Notes: a model not told the origin generated them from the sequence alone. 64,000 bases of DNA from Symbiodinium natans (GCA_905221605.1 CAJNDS010002412.1:51886-115885), one strand, 5' to 3'. Positions 34,755 to 46,202 are shown, counted from the first letter of the stretch. Made by a program: numbers and translations.

Positions 34755-35130
34755 CTGAACCCTAAACCCTAAACCCTAAACCCTAAAACCCTAAAACCCT
34801 AAAACCCAAACCCTAAACCCTAAACCCTAAACCCTAACCCTAAACCCTAAACCCTAAACCCTAAACCCCAAAAAGGGACGCGTCCGGGTGGCTTTGTCCT
34901 TGGAAGATGGCTCCGCACAGGTGGCCCTGTGCCTGCCGCGCCAGCTCCGGACTCTGCATCTCCTGGGTTCTGGGTTTAGGGTTTAGGGTTTAGGGTTTAG
35001 GGTTTAGGGTTTAGGGTTTAGGGTTTAGGGTTTAGGGCTTGGGGCCGTTTAGGGTTTAGGGCCGTTTAGGGTTTGGGGTTTGGGGCTTGGGGTTTAGGGT
35101 TTAGGGTTTGGGTTTGGGGTTTAGGGTTTG
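34755..35130. repeat. CCCTAAA array facing a TTTAGGG array
   Basis: CCCTAAA at 34755-34870 and TTTAGGG at 34974-35130, separated by a unique islet of about 100 bp. Confidence 0.88.
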
Positions 35131-35221
35131 GGGTTTGGGGTTTTTGGGTTTGTGGGGTTTGGTTTGCGGGTTTTTGTGGTTCAGGGGGTTTGTGGGCATT
35201 TATACCGTGTAGCGGGCTGCA

Positions 35222-35346
35222 AGGCGCATTGTGGGGGGTGGGGGGGGGGGTGGGGGTGGGGGGGGGGGGGGGGGGGGGGGGGGTGGGGGTGGGTGGGGGG
35301 GGGTGGTGGGGGGGGGGGTGGGGGGGGGGTGGGGGTGGGGGGGGGT
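35222..35346 (+). repeat. G-rich tract with single T spacers
   Basis: About 125 bases of G runs split by single T. It has strong G-quadruplex potential. Reading frames through it are glycine runs and artefacts. Confidence 0.92.
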
Positions 35347-36125
35347 TGAGTTCTGGTGGTGGGTTTCGGCTGTTTAGGGGGGCAGGCCTTTGAAGGGCTT
35401 TTTTTTGAGAGTTTTAGAAATACGTTTGCCCTGAACCCCACCGTTGAAGGTTTTGAGGTCTTCGAAGTGTGAGGCGTTGAAGAGCTTTGGGGCGCATCTG
35501 GGGGGCTGTGCTTTGGGCCCCCTTCGGGCACGGCTTTAGGATTTGGTTTTGGGCTACAGTTTCCTATTTTGGGGCCATAGTAGCCTCTTGTTTTGGGGAG
35601 GCGTTTCATATCGGGCCTATAGGGTTCCGTTCAGGTGCTTCTCATGGAGTGTTCGTTGCATTCGCTTGTCTCTCTTGGACTAGTTGTCGCGGGAAACTGT
35701 GTACTGGGTGCTGGTGCGAGATGAAAAAGGGGGCTTGGTTGATCAGACAGGGCTGCACGGGCTCATTGGAAGGCGTTGGTGAGGCAGTTGATCTGCGAGA
35801 GATCTTGAGGCTGTCTGCATGCTAAAAGGCATTTTGCACTTCAGCCTCTATCCCAGAATTTAATTCGGCCCTGCTACTCCCTTGTCCTCCTGGCCTCTGC
35901 AGTGACTCTACATCCTGCATGCCAAACCCATCCAAAGACTGTCAGCTTTGAATAGCTCTTGGTGTTGAAATTCCTGGCTAGAGCCTGAAAAGCTGGAGCT
36001 CTTGGGGATTTCACGTAAAGCGACAACACGGAACAACCTCCACCCTAAACCCTGAACACTAAACCCTAGAATCCCTAGAACTAGAACCCTAAACCCTAGA
36101 CCCTAAACCCCGAAGTTTAGGGTGT

Positions 36126-36236
36126 CTAGGTTGCCCAGTAGCCTTGGACCAAACACGGTGCCCTTGTTTTGCTTAGAGGGGCTTCTAAGAAAACCTAAAC
36201 TCCCCAAGATGGGGATGAGGGCTACTAGGTATCCTA
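36126..36236. mobile_element. Introner-like element, diverged
   Basis: CTAGGTTGCCCAGTAGCC at the left, GGTGCCCTTGTTTTGCTTAG inside and GGGCTACTAGGTATCCTAAG at the right follow the layout of the 41368 copy. Confidence 0.5.
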
Positions 36237-38228
36237 AGTTGTGGCCCGAAATAAAGCAGCAAAGTCTCCACTAGCCATCCACCGCCATTGGCTGCCTCTG
36301 CACCCAACATGGCCTGGACTCCATCCATCTGAGGTTTTAGGACTTAGGGTTTAGGGCTTGGCATTTCGGATTCAGGGTTTAGGATTTGGGGCGCTCTTGG
36401 GGCTGAAGACTTCAGGGGTTTAGAGGTTTGGGTTTCTGGGTTTGTGGTTTAGGGTTTCAGAGTTTGCCCTAACCCAAAAACCCAAACCCTAAACACTAGC
36501 ATCAATGCCTAAACTCCTGTGAAGTGGCGTAATCCTCCCCCTATGTGTATATCATACTCCCTAATACATACATATGTGCATACTTGCACCATATACTACC
36601 ATGATACCAATCTCTATGAAGAGCGGTGGCGATGGAGATGGGCATATTGGGAGGTTCTTGTTGTGCAACTTAGTTGCCACGAGAAGGTTGTATAGCCAAT
36701 ACCATGGTGCCCTCATCATGGTAAGTCACTCTCCTGTGTTTAAACCCCGCCCCTAGAACCTTAAACCAATATGTTTAATATCCTTTGGGTTTTATATAAA
36801 CAAACAGTTCCCAAGGGGGATATAGTAAGCCCTAAACCCGAAACCCCAACCCTTGCACCCTAAAGCCTGCTGCATGGTCCCTTGATATGGGCCCATACAT
36901 GGGGACCCCGTATTTCCCCCCAAAATACCCTATAAAAACCCAAGGGCCCAGACATGCCCAGACTTCAGAACCCTTTAAAGGAGGCCAATGGAACTACCCC
37001 TGAACTGAGATCGTAGTAGCCCTGAACCCCAAACCCTAAACCCTGAACCCTAAACTCGCGGGGGGGGGGGGGGGGGGGAACCGCCGAGATGCTGGTCCAA
37101 AGTTTGGATCGTAGGCCGGGAGTCCGCTGCAGATGCACGTGATCATCTCAGTGACATCCTCTTTGGGGTGTTTGTGGTTAGGGTCTAGGGTTAGGGTGCA
37201 GGGTTTTCGGTTTCGGGTTTAGGGTCCCGGGCTTAGGGTTGATAGGACTTAGGGGTTTTAGGTAACCCGAAGCTCCCTAAGCCCCCACAACTCCTAGCCT
37301 CCGGAACACCAGACCTCTGTGGTGGTCCGCGTAAGCACGTGAATTAAGGTCCTCTTTCATGCCTTAAACTAACTAGTCCCAATGCCAAGAGCAACATAGG
37401 GGCAGATAAGGAACCTAAATTAAGCTTGCCAGGCCTGGTCAGTGTTCTAGAGTTACCCTCAAGGCCCCGCCACCAGGGTTTAAGGTTTAGGGTTTAGGGT
37501 TTAGGGTTTAGGGTTTAGGGTTTAGGGTTTAACCGAACTCGAAACCTAAACTAGACAAGACCGCATCCGCCTGGAGAGTGTCCTCGCTGGGGGGCAAGTT
37601 GCCTCAGAAAACCATCCTTTTCCCCAAGGCTTCTCGTTAGAGCCTCTTGGATGCTCTAGGTTCCTTGGGGACACGTTTGTGGCCCACATACCTTCATAGG
37701 GATTGCAGTGGCATAGGGTATATGACCCCAATTTTATTCAGTTTTAGGGTTCATTCGGTCCCTAAGGTTGCTGATGGTTCTAAGGATTCTGGAGCCCGTC
37801 TTGGGGTGTCTACGGCTCATTTATTTTCAGCTTCGAGGATGTCAAGCGTGCAGGATCACAAGGTTGCGCGGCGGTTTAGGGGTTAGGGTTTAGGGTTTAG
37901 GGTTTAGGGTTTAGGGTTTAGGGATGCAGTCAAGCAGCCAAGGTAGAGGTGCCTCATGCTCTGGAGGGACTGCGGCGGCGCGGGCGGCGCCGCCTTGGTG
38001 GTCGCTCCGGGAGGCGGCGTCTCGGTCAATGGAGCCTCCAGTGGCAGGCTCTTCTGGGGTAGGGGTTTAGGGTTTAGGGTTTAGGGCTTAGGGTTTGGGA
38101 CCCTATGAACCCCAACAATAACCGGGAAGGGTTCAGGTTCGGTTGTAACTTCGAGTGTTGAAGCCCGCGGACCCTGAACTCTAAACCCAAAACCGCCTGG
38201 CGACCTAGAATTCTGAGCCTCCAAGTAT

Positions 38229-38297
38229 TCTAGAGTCCTTAAGGGAGGGGTTTCAAGGGGTTATGTAACCCAATGTTCCCAAATGCTCCTCACTGCT
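38229..38297. mobile_element. Family B copy, left half
   Basis: It contains GTCCTTAAGGGAGGGGTTTC then AAGGGGTTATGTAA and AATGTTCCCAAATGCTCC, and then diverges. Confidence 0.6.
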
Positions 38298-38402
38298 TGG
38301 CTCCTGGTGTAATATTGGCTGCGCGACTTGGGCTGTGTCGGGTTTCGGGGTTCAGGCTTCAGAGTTTGTCATAGAAGCCGAATAGAGGGACCTGAAAAGC
38401 AG

Positions 38403-38470
38403 CCCCCCCCCCCCCCCCCCCCCCCCCCCCCCACCCCCCCCCCCCCCCCCCACCAAAAAAAAAAAAAAAC
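38403..38470 (-). repeat. Poly-C run of about 50 followed by an A run
   Basis: C with one or two A bases, then about a dozen A bases. Confidence 0.95.
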
Positions 38471-38766
38471 AAAATAAAAAACACAAACAAACAAAGGGCA
38501 GAAGTCGAATTTAGCAGGTTGCGACTACCATGAGCCGTAAACCTTAAACCCTAAACCCCAAACCCTAAACCCTAAACCCCAAACCCCAAACCTAACCCCT
38601 AAACCCTAAACAACTCAAGAGCTGCAGCCAGCGGCTGGGGCGGCGGGCGGCGGGGGCATCATCACCTTTGGCGGCGGCGGCAGCATCGAAAGATGTGCGC
38701 CATCTCCATCCTCCTGAAGGGCAAGGGGGGGCCAAGGAAGAGGTGGGGTTTAGGGTTTAGGGTTTA

Positions 38767-38852
38767 GATGTTCCCCCTTATAGTAACCATCCATAGTAGA
38801 CATCATAATAGGGGGTACTATGATAAGGATTGTAAGTATAAGGGGGAACATC
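38767..38852. mobile_element. 86-bp MITE, family A, with perfect 16-base TIR
   Basis: It begins GATGTTCCCCCTTATA and ends with the exact inverse, TATAAGGGGGAACATC. The middle includes ATAGGGGGTACTATGA. It sits directly against a TTTAGGG array on the left. This is the cleanest copy of a family seen at least four times here. Confidence 0.85.
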
Positions 38853-39776
38853 CTCCTGAAGGGCATGGGGGCCAAAAGCAAAAACGGCAGGACGTGGGCT
38901 GTGGTAAGGGCTTAAGGTTCAGGGTTCAGGGCTTAGGGCTTAGGGTGGTTCAGGGTTTGGCGCAACTTCGCTTGGCAGGCTGCGAGCCGCATTCGTGAAG
39001 GGCCGAACTGATGCTCCAGAAGCCCTTCTGGCGGCCTACGCCACAGCCCCAAAAAGTGCGGAACTACAGAGCCTAAACGCAAAAAACCCTAAAAGCCCTC
39101 AAAAATCCTGACCAGAACGAAACAAAACAAAATCACGCTTGAAACACCTAACCCCAAAGACAGCCTTGAGCAAAACAGAAAGACCGTGAAAAAGAACCCT
39201 AAGCAACCCTCAACAAAAAAAACACTCTGAAAACCCTGATCCCTAAACTTTGCAAACCCTAATTTCTCCCTGAACCGTAAACCCTATAAACCCTGAACCC
39301 TTGAAAACCCTAAACCCTAAACCCTAAACCCTACACAACTCCCACCTGCGGGAGCATCCCCAGGCGTCGCAAGGGCCCCACATCCATCGGCGGCACCGCA
39401 CCGTCCTGTTTTTTTTGTTCGGTTTAGGGTTTAGGGTTTAGGGTTTAGGGTTTTCGGTTTAGGGTTTAGGGTTTATAAGGTTTAGGGTTTAGGGTTTAGG
39501 GTTTAGGCTTTAGGGTTTAGGGTTTAGGGCTACCTAAACCCCAAAAGTGCACCGAAATGATGGCCGTTTAGGGTTTAGGTGTTTGATGTTTAGGGTTTAG
39601 GGTTTAGGGTCCACAACATGAAGGGCATGTACTATCGTGGGCAACAAGTTGGGTGTACTTTGGGCGTTTTGGGCGAGGCCCTGGCCTCCCTTGCGGGGAG
39701 GAATCTAGAAGTGGAAGCCCCCCCAACGAAAATTTAGGGTTTAGGGTTTAGGGTTTTGGGTTTAGGGTTTAGGGTT

Positions 39777-39991
39777 ATTCCCTTAAGGGTCCCGATATAA
39801 GTGTACTATAATAACCCCCAAGGCCACGCTACAAGGGGTCGGAAGAAGTACTACGAGTATTCCCTTAAAGTCCCGATATGATTTTGCTATACTAACCCTG
39901 AAGGTCGTAATATAGTATTATAGGGGTCGAAATAAGTACTAGCAGATACTAGCAGCATTCCCTTCGGGTCCCTATAGAAGTATACGATAAG
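39777..39991 (+). repeat. Tandem repeat of about 90 bp, family D, about 2.4 copies
   Basis: Copies begin ATTCCCTTAAGGGTCCCGAT, ATTCCCTTAAAGTCCCGATA and ATTCCCTTCGGGTCCCTATA at 39777, 39859 and 39957. Single relatives occur near 46905 and, inverted, near 2490 and 47920. Confidence 0.65.
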
Positions 39992-40714
39992 CTGCTGGCA
40001 GTGGAAATCCACAATCGTTCTGGGAGGCTGGGGCTGCATTTCCGGAGCATTGGGAAAAGCTAAACTCTAAGATCCTAAACCCTGAACCCAGAACCCAGAA
40101 CCCTAAACCCTAAACCCTAAACCCTAGAACTAACTGGTTGGATCCTCGGTTTTCCCTATGTTACTGGAATGACATAAACGGCACTCTGGGTGGGTTTAAC
40201 TCTGTTTCGTGATGACTTGAAGCTGTCTGAGGGACCCTGGCCTCTTCATAGTTGCAAAGTACCCTGGGGCCTGGGCCATAAAAGGCTAGCCTCGCCAGTG
40301 TGGTAGGGGGTATATACCCCAAAAGGTTCGAGTGTAGAGGCTACCTACTCAGCTTCTCAGTCTTTGAAGAAAAGAACGGGATATGAGGGTACTACGTGGT
40401 ATCGGTGAATCTCTGATTACTGGATACTCTTTTGGAATTTCGGATGCCCGCAACCTAAGCTGTGAAAGCGAGCAATCGGAGCCGCCAGACCCTAAACCCT
40501 AAACCCTAAACCCTAAACCCTAAACCCGAAACCCGAAACCCGAAACCCGAAACCCCAGGGAGTGATGGGATTTTGAGGTTCAACACGAAGAGCCCTAGGC
40601 CTTGAGCCCTTATTCAAAGTGAGCATCCGGTGCAGGAACGAAGTCCGTAGGACGAGATGTCCGAACTTTCCTCAGAAGCCAAGCTTGGCAGGTTCAGGGA
40701 GATTGAGGGTAATG

Positions 40715-40875
40715 GGGTTTAGGGTTTAGGGTTTAGGGTTGGGGTTTAGGGGTTAGGGGTTAGGGGTTAGGGGTTAGGGGTTCGGGGTTAGGGGTTAGGG
40801 GTTAGGGGTTAGGGTTTAGGGTTTAGGGTTTAGGGCTTAGGGTTTAGGGTTTAGGGTTTAGGGTTTAGGGTTTCG
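40715..40875 (+). repeat. TTAGGGG block within a TTTAGGG array
   Basis: About eight TTAGGGG units at 40746-40812 (one reads TTCGGGG), flanked by standard TTTAGGG units. Confidence 0.9.
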
Positions 40876-41367
40876 GATGGAGCGGCCCACGGAGACGCGA
40901 CTGAGGCATACTTCTTTTCCAGTAGTTCGGGGTTTCTGGGTGCCCACCCTAAACCCTAAACCCTAAACCCTAAACCCTTAACCCTAAACCCTCGAAGGGT
41001 TGATCGAGACAATGGGTCATCTGATTCTTGGGTCTCCGTCATCGTAGGCTTCTTGGGTTCTAGGAGGGGAAAAAAGGGCTCATCATGCGGATCGGTTCCC
41101 TTACTTTTAAGACATGGGGGGGGGGGGGGGGGGTTCGGGGTTTAGAACGCTTTAGACTTTAGGGCTTAGCCCTAAACCCTAAACCCTAAACCCTACACCC
41201 TAAACTCTAAATCCTAAACCCTAAACCCTTAGGATTGTTAGGCTTTTGGCCCTTTCGTTGCCTTGTCTGAGACTGAGGCCCGAACTTGGTCGAGCATGTG
41301 CGGTGCATGCTGTTGCGGTGATACGTCGTTGCTTCCACCAACCGTCGGCTCCGCTGTATGTTTTAAG

Positions 41368-41484
41368 CTAGGCTGCCCAGTAACCTGGGCTTAAAAAGGG
41401 TGCCTTTTTTTTTTTGCTAAAAGGGGTTTATAAGGGAACCTAACCCCCCCAAAAAGGGAATAAGGGTACTACTGGGCATCCTAG
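41368..41484. mobile_element. Introner-like TIR element of 117 bp with TAAG duplication
   Basis: The ends CTAGGCTGCCCAGTA and TACTGGGCATCCTAG are inverted with one mismatch. TAAG flanks both sides. The interior has AAAGGGTGCC, a T run, TATAAGGGAACC and a C/A run, like the permease introns. Confidence 0.65.
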
Positions 41485-42118
41485 TAAGTTCTTTCTGTCT
41501 GTCTTTCTGTCTGTCCTGTCCGGTGCGTGTTTTTTGTTTACTCTCTCTCTCTCTCTCTTTCTCCTTCTCCTTTCCTCCTCTCCTTTCCTCCTCCCCTGTG
41601 CACTTTTACTCAATATGCAGACAGCACAGGCATTACACAGAACCACCAACAACCGCATCATCAGTCATTTCTTACATCATGCCTTCGTCATCATCCATCT
41701 CCCACCACGCATCATCCTCACCACCGTCGTCACAAGAATCATAGTACGTCAAGGCTCTGGCCGCAGAACTCCATACCATGAAACAGCATCGCAGTGCTTG
41801 CCAGCTGCTCGTCAAAGAAGGTCACAAACCTCGCGCACTCAGAACAAGGGGCGGGTTGTTGAAAAAATGATGATCTAGTAACGAACTATAAGCAACACCT
41901 ACAAGGCAACCCAAATGAAAGCAACATTTAAGCACAATACGCAACGTCCCAAAAACTCCGCTTGAGCATATAGATTAGGCCTGATTAGGCTGTGTAAGCG
42001 GATATCTGTGGCAAAACAAGTCGGTGTGTGTATATATAAGTGTATATATAAGTGTATATATATATATATATGTATACATATATATATGTATATATTTATG
42101 TATATATATATGTATATG

Positions 42119-42150
<32 letters not shown>

Positions 42151-42190
42151 ATTTTTGAGGCCATGTTCATATGTTAAGCCATGTTCCTTC
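41485..42190. other. CT-rich tract, unique sequence and TA microsatellite
   Basis: A CT microsatellite at 41541-41590 is followed by about 300 bp of unique sequence with overlapping open frames and no domain. A TATATG-type tract lies at 42030-42150. Confidence 0.55.
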
Positions 42191-42374
42191 AATGGGGAAA
42201 GGGCGGGTAATCCCTAAACCCCGGACTCTAAACCCTGAACCCTAAACCCTAAACCCTAAACCCTTGAAACCCTCCCGATCTTTTGGAGGCCAGCGGCGCG
42301 TAGGTGCCACCACCTCGAATGGCGACGCGGCGCACGGCCGAGGCAGCCATGCCCATGGCTAGGTACCTGTAGGG

Positions 42375-42610
42375 ATTAGGGAGGGATTAGGGTTTAGGGT
42401 TTAGGGTTTAGGGCTTAGGGTTTAGGGTTTAGGGATTGGGGTTTAGGGTTTAGGGTTTAGGGTTTAGGGTTTAGGGTTTAGGGGTTTAGGGGTTTAGGGG
42501 TTTAGGGGTTTAGGGTTTAGGGTTTAGGGTTTAGGGTTTAGGGTTTAGGGTTTAGGGTTTAGGGTTTAGGGTTTAGGGTATTTGTGTTTAGGGTTTAGGG
42601 TTTAGGGTTC
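42375..42610 (+). repeat. TTTAGGG array with TTTAGGGG block, about 32 units
   Basis: Standard units on both sides of about four TTTAGGGG units at 42478-42515. Confidence 0.92.
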
Positions 42611-43160
42611 AGTGGGCCCCTGTATCCGTGTAAGCGGACAACAACACAACATTCTACGTTTGAGACCATGTGCTCAAAACTTACTGCGTGAGGGTATCGC
42701 AATATTCGGAGCTGGGGTCTGCGTAGGGTTTTGTGGCTGTAAGACCCCAGGAGGATCCTTCCCAAGTGCACGGTATCATCAAAGCAGTTCAGGAGCACTC
42801 GGCCCCATTCCAATTGCGCTGCCGGGGCGGTGTTGGGCCTACATTAAGTTGGAAACTCCTCGAAACTTTTCCCGAAAATCCTCGAAAACCCCGAACCTGT
42901 AGACTCAATAGCTTCAATAAGCCCTAAACCGTAAACCCTGAACCCTAAACCCTAACCCTTCAACCCCCAACCCTCAACCCTACTGGCAGGGCCACCTCTC
43001 TTGATACAAAGGCAGCGCGCGGAATCGCAGCTCGAAGGCCTGGCTCTGGGCACTACCAGGGTTGAGGGTGTAGGCTTTGTGTGGGTTGAGGGGTCCTAAA
43101 CCCTAAACCCTAAACCCCAAACCCCAAACCCTAAACCCTAAACCCTAAACCTCTCTTTCT
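42611..43160. other. Unique islet and CCCTAAA array at 43095-43155
   Basis: The islet 42611-42920 has open frames on both strands without a recognised domain. Confidence 0.5.
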
Positions 43161-43189
43161 ATATGTATTTAAACTTTAATGCCCCCCGT

Positions 43190-43370
43190 GGGCCGCAAAA
43201 TTTGCCCACGAACCCGGGCAAATGCCCATGAACTAGGCAAATTTGCCTAATTGATGGGCATTTTTGCCTCCTTCGTGGGCATTTTTGCCTGCTTTCGTCG
43301 CTAGTTCGTGGGCATTTTTGCCTGGTTCGTGGGCATTTTTGCCTGGTTGCCTGCTTCATGGCCATTTCCC
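43190..43370 (+). repeat. Minisatellite built on GGGCATTTTTGCCTGGTTCG, with palindromes
   Basis: About four units of roughly 21 bases. They are preceded by related words forming palindromes, including AGGCAAATTTGCCT (perfect) and GGGCAAATGCCC. The GGCAAA/TTTGCC half-sites recur throughout. Confidence 0.8.
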
Positions 43371-45104
43371 CACCCCCCCCCTCCCTCCCCACCCCAGGGT
43401 TTAGGGTTTCAAGGGTTTAGGGTCTCAAGGGTTTAGAGTCTCAAGGGTGTAGGGTCTCATGGGTTTAGGCTTGGGTTTTGGGTCCGCTGGATTTTGAGCT
43501 TTAAGCCTACAGGGAATGCATTGAGTGAACTTTGTGTTTTCTCAATGTTGTGGGTTTTTTGGGCGGGCGGGTTTGTTTCTAACGCTTGACAAGGTGCCCG
43601 ACTAGTGAATGCTCGGACTTGAGATGCTGAACCCTAAACCCTAAACCCCTTGAGAGGGATTCAGGGGTTTGGGGCCCCAAGAGGTGAAGACGTTTAGGGT
43701 TTAGGGGGCTTTGGTAACCTGCCTCCAGAAACTCGGAATGAACAAGGGAAGCCTTTTTGTACATAAACCCTAAGCCCTAAGCCCTCTAAGCCCTAAGCCC
43801 TAAGCCCTAAACCCTAAACCCTAAACCCTAAACCCTAAACCCTAAGCCTTTCGCGCAGCCTGAGGTTGACCGAAGGGAACCCAAGCCCACTTTTGTTGGC
43901 AGGAGAGCAGCAGCCGCTTCGAGGCAGGCTGTAGCCGAGGTTTCAGGGCTTAGGGTTTATAGGGTTTAGGATTTAGGGTTTAGGGTGACTATGGCGCGTC
44001 TTGCGTGCTGTTTTGGGTTAGGGTTCTTAACCGGGAAGAGGGCTTACGGGTGTGCATATGTCAAGGTCTCTGAGCCACGGATTACTGCGACCTCACAAAG
44101 GCAGAGGCTGCAGTGATTGGAGGGTTTAGGGTTTAGGGTATCCCTAAACTCAAATCCTAAACCCTGATGCAGTCCCGAGAGAATCCGAACATCAAATCGC
44201 GAGCCGCAACTGTAACCCCGAACAAATCATTTGTCCCTCCATTTCCTGCGACCGTTTGAGGCTTTTGGGTTTAGGGTCCCTGCAACATTATAACTCTAAA
44301 CCGTAGCATCCACACATGGACCAGTTGGCGGCCTGTTGGAGCTCAGCCGCGGTTCCATCAGGGCTGAGATTGCAGCAAAACACCTGGCAGCTCATCTAAA
44401 CCGTAAACCCTTAAAACTTAAACCCTAAACCCTAAACCCGTACCAAAACACGAGGGTCCCCTGTTTAGGGTTTAGGCTGGAGGGAGTCCGAGCCAAAAAA
44501 AGGGGAAGTTTTCATACTCCCAGGCCTGCAGCCTAAACAAAAGAGCCATGTGCCCTGGGGCTTAGCTGGTTTTGGAGCTTAGGGTTTAAGGCTTAAGTTT
44601 AAGGTTTAAGGTTTAGGTTTCAAGGTTAAGGGTTTTGGGTTTAAGGTTTAGGGTTTTGGGGGGTTTAGCTGGCTAGATGATAAATCTCACGCCCAACAAT
44701 GTGAAGCCTATCAGTATGGAACTACCAGCGGGAACAAACCTTGACCCACACCCCGACTGTTCTGGGAATCCCTCTCCCAAGTGAACGCAACCAACCTTCT
44801 CTGCAATTACTTCAACCAGACCCAAGAGTAACCTAGGGAAAAACAACTTGGAGCACTTTTTGGTTTAGAGGGGCTGTTAAAGGCACCCAAACTCTAAACA
44901 AAGGGAATAAGGGCCTATAAACTCTGGGTCCTAGCCAATCTAGGAGACGAAGCCAGGGCCTGAAGGTCACTTCTCTAGATTGTGCTCCTTTGGGGGTCAC
45001 TACTATAAGGCGCGCCTCTCTTTAAGGTACCCAAATAAAGGGACCACTATTTTGACATCTGACCTGAAGGGCTCCGAGTCACCCGATAAGGATGCAGGAA
45101 CTTG
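43371..45104. other. Degenerate telomeric units and unique islets; array at 43770-43850
   Basis: The array is CCCTAAG then CCCTAAA. TTTAAGG variants occur at 44580-44650. 44680-45090 is unique sequence without a supported gene. Confidence 0.5.
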
Positions 45105-45195
45105 CCTAAACCCTAAACCCTAAACCCTAAACCCTAAACCCTAAACCCTAAACCCTAAACCCTAAACCCTAAACCCTAGAAACCCTAAACCCCTA
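45105..45195 (-). repeat. CCCTAAA array, about 11 units
   Basis: Near-perfect. Confidence 0.92.
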
Positions 45196-45296
45196 AGACA
45201 GAAACCCGAGACCCTCAAACCCTGAACGTCAGCTCGGCCTTGCGCTCCCCTTCTGTGGCCTGCAGGGGTTGAAGGTTTCGGCTGGTTTGGGGTTTA

Positions 45297-45397
45297 GGGT
45301 TGAGGGTTTAACCCTACAGAAGTCTGAGGGAGTTTAGGGTTTGGGGTTTTGGGTTTAGGGTTTAGGGTTGAGGGTTTAACCCTACAGAAGTCTGAGA
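45297..45397 (+). repeat. 69-bp direct duplication around telomeric variants
   Basis: GGGTTGAGGGTTTAACCCTA then CAGAAGTCTGAG occurs at about 45297-45328 and again at about 45366-45397, identical over 32 bases. Confidence 0.85.
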
Positions 45398-46018
45398 TCT
45401 ACAGCCCTCTGACACCGAAGACCATCAAAAAAGAGGTTAGAGCCTAGGAAGCTATAGAACTGTGTACATCGAACTGCAGAGACCCCGGTAGCCGCACCTG
45501 GGTTGGCCGATATCCCCGCCGGAGCACGGGCGCGTGCCAGTTTCTGGGCGGGCACGGCGCAGATGCCTTCGGGAAGACCACCTCCAGTCGTGGCAGTTTA
45601 GGGGGGTTTAGGGTTTAGGGCTTAGGGATTAGGGTTTAGGGTTTCGAGGGTTTAGGGCAGGGTTTGCGGCAACTCTGTCCAGGCGTGTTTTGAGACTTGT
45701 GGGCCTTTGGCATGGTGTTTGAACGAGGCGCCGTAGGCTTGTGGATTCTGATGCAGGGTGGCCTAAACCCTAAACCCTAAACCCTAAACCCTAAACCCTA
45801 AACCCTAAACCCTAAACCCTAAACCCTAAACCCCAAACCCCAAACCCTAAACCCTTAATGGACCCCAAGGCTCCCTAAGCCCTTAAGGCTCCCAAACGAA
45901 CTTTGAATCTCGACACTCCGAACCTGGCCCACGGCCTTGAGGGTTTAGGGTTTAGGGTTTAGGGTTTAGGGTTTAGGGTTTAGGGTTTGGGGTTCAGGGT
46001 TCAGCCCAAGCCTCTAGA
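45398..46018. other. Unique islet and arrays at 45762-45860 and 45937-46000
   Basis: The two arrays are CCCTAAA and TTTAGGG respectively, facing each other across a short islet. Confidence 0.65.
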
Positions 46019-46075
46019 CTTACTGTTGGTTAGTAGGGAATGAGGGAATGAGGTATCCTATTTAATCCCTTAAAG
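46019..46075. mobile_element. Family C left-end fragment
   Basis: CTTACTGTTGGTTAGTAGGG then AATGAGGTATCC matches the family C left end; it runs into a TA tract. Confidence 0.6.
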
Positions 46076-46132
46076 GTATATATATATGTATATATGTATA
46101 TACATATATATATATGTATATATATATATATA
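46076..46132. repeat. TATATG/TA microsatellite
   Basis: It lies between the family C fragment and the family A remnant. Confidence 0.9.
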
Positions 46133-46202
46133 GGGGGACATAATATTTGGGGGTACTATCGTCCCTATTAAGGACCTTCTCGTATAAGGGGCAGCATCCC
46201 AA
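46131..46202. mobile_element. Family A MITE remnant beside a TA tract
   Basis: The right end is TATTAAGGACCTTCTCGTAT then AAGGGGCAGCATCC; the left end is blurred into the adjacent TA microsatellite. Confidence 0.45.

Larger units (their letters stand above)
35347..38402. other. Unique islets with arrays at 37475-37535 and 37876-37924
   Basis: 35400-36030 and 36490-36840 are mostly free of telomeric units. A G run lies at 37058-37078. An islet at 37925-38057, between two TTTAGGG arrays, reads open on the minus strand for about 43 codons (QKSLPLEAPLTETPPP, SLQSMRHLYLGCLTAS) and looks like a piece of exon. Confidence 0.5.
38853..41367. other. Telomeric mosaic
   Basis: Arrays at 39302-39340, 39421-39530, 39733-39775, 40083-40130, 40491-40556 (CCCTAAA then CCCGAAA), 40947-40995 and 41167-41232. 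Islets between them hold the family D tandem repeat but no supported gene. Confidence 0.55.

Noticed and set aside
35073-35609. Glycine-rich and proline-rich frames around the G tract
   Set aside because: They are artefacts of the G-rich tract, present on both strands.
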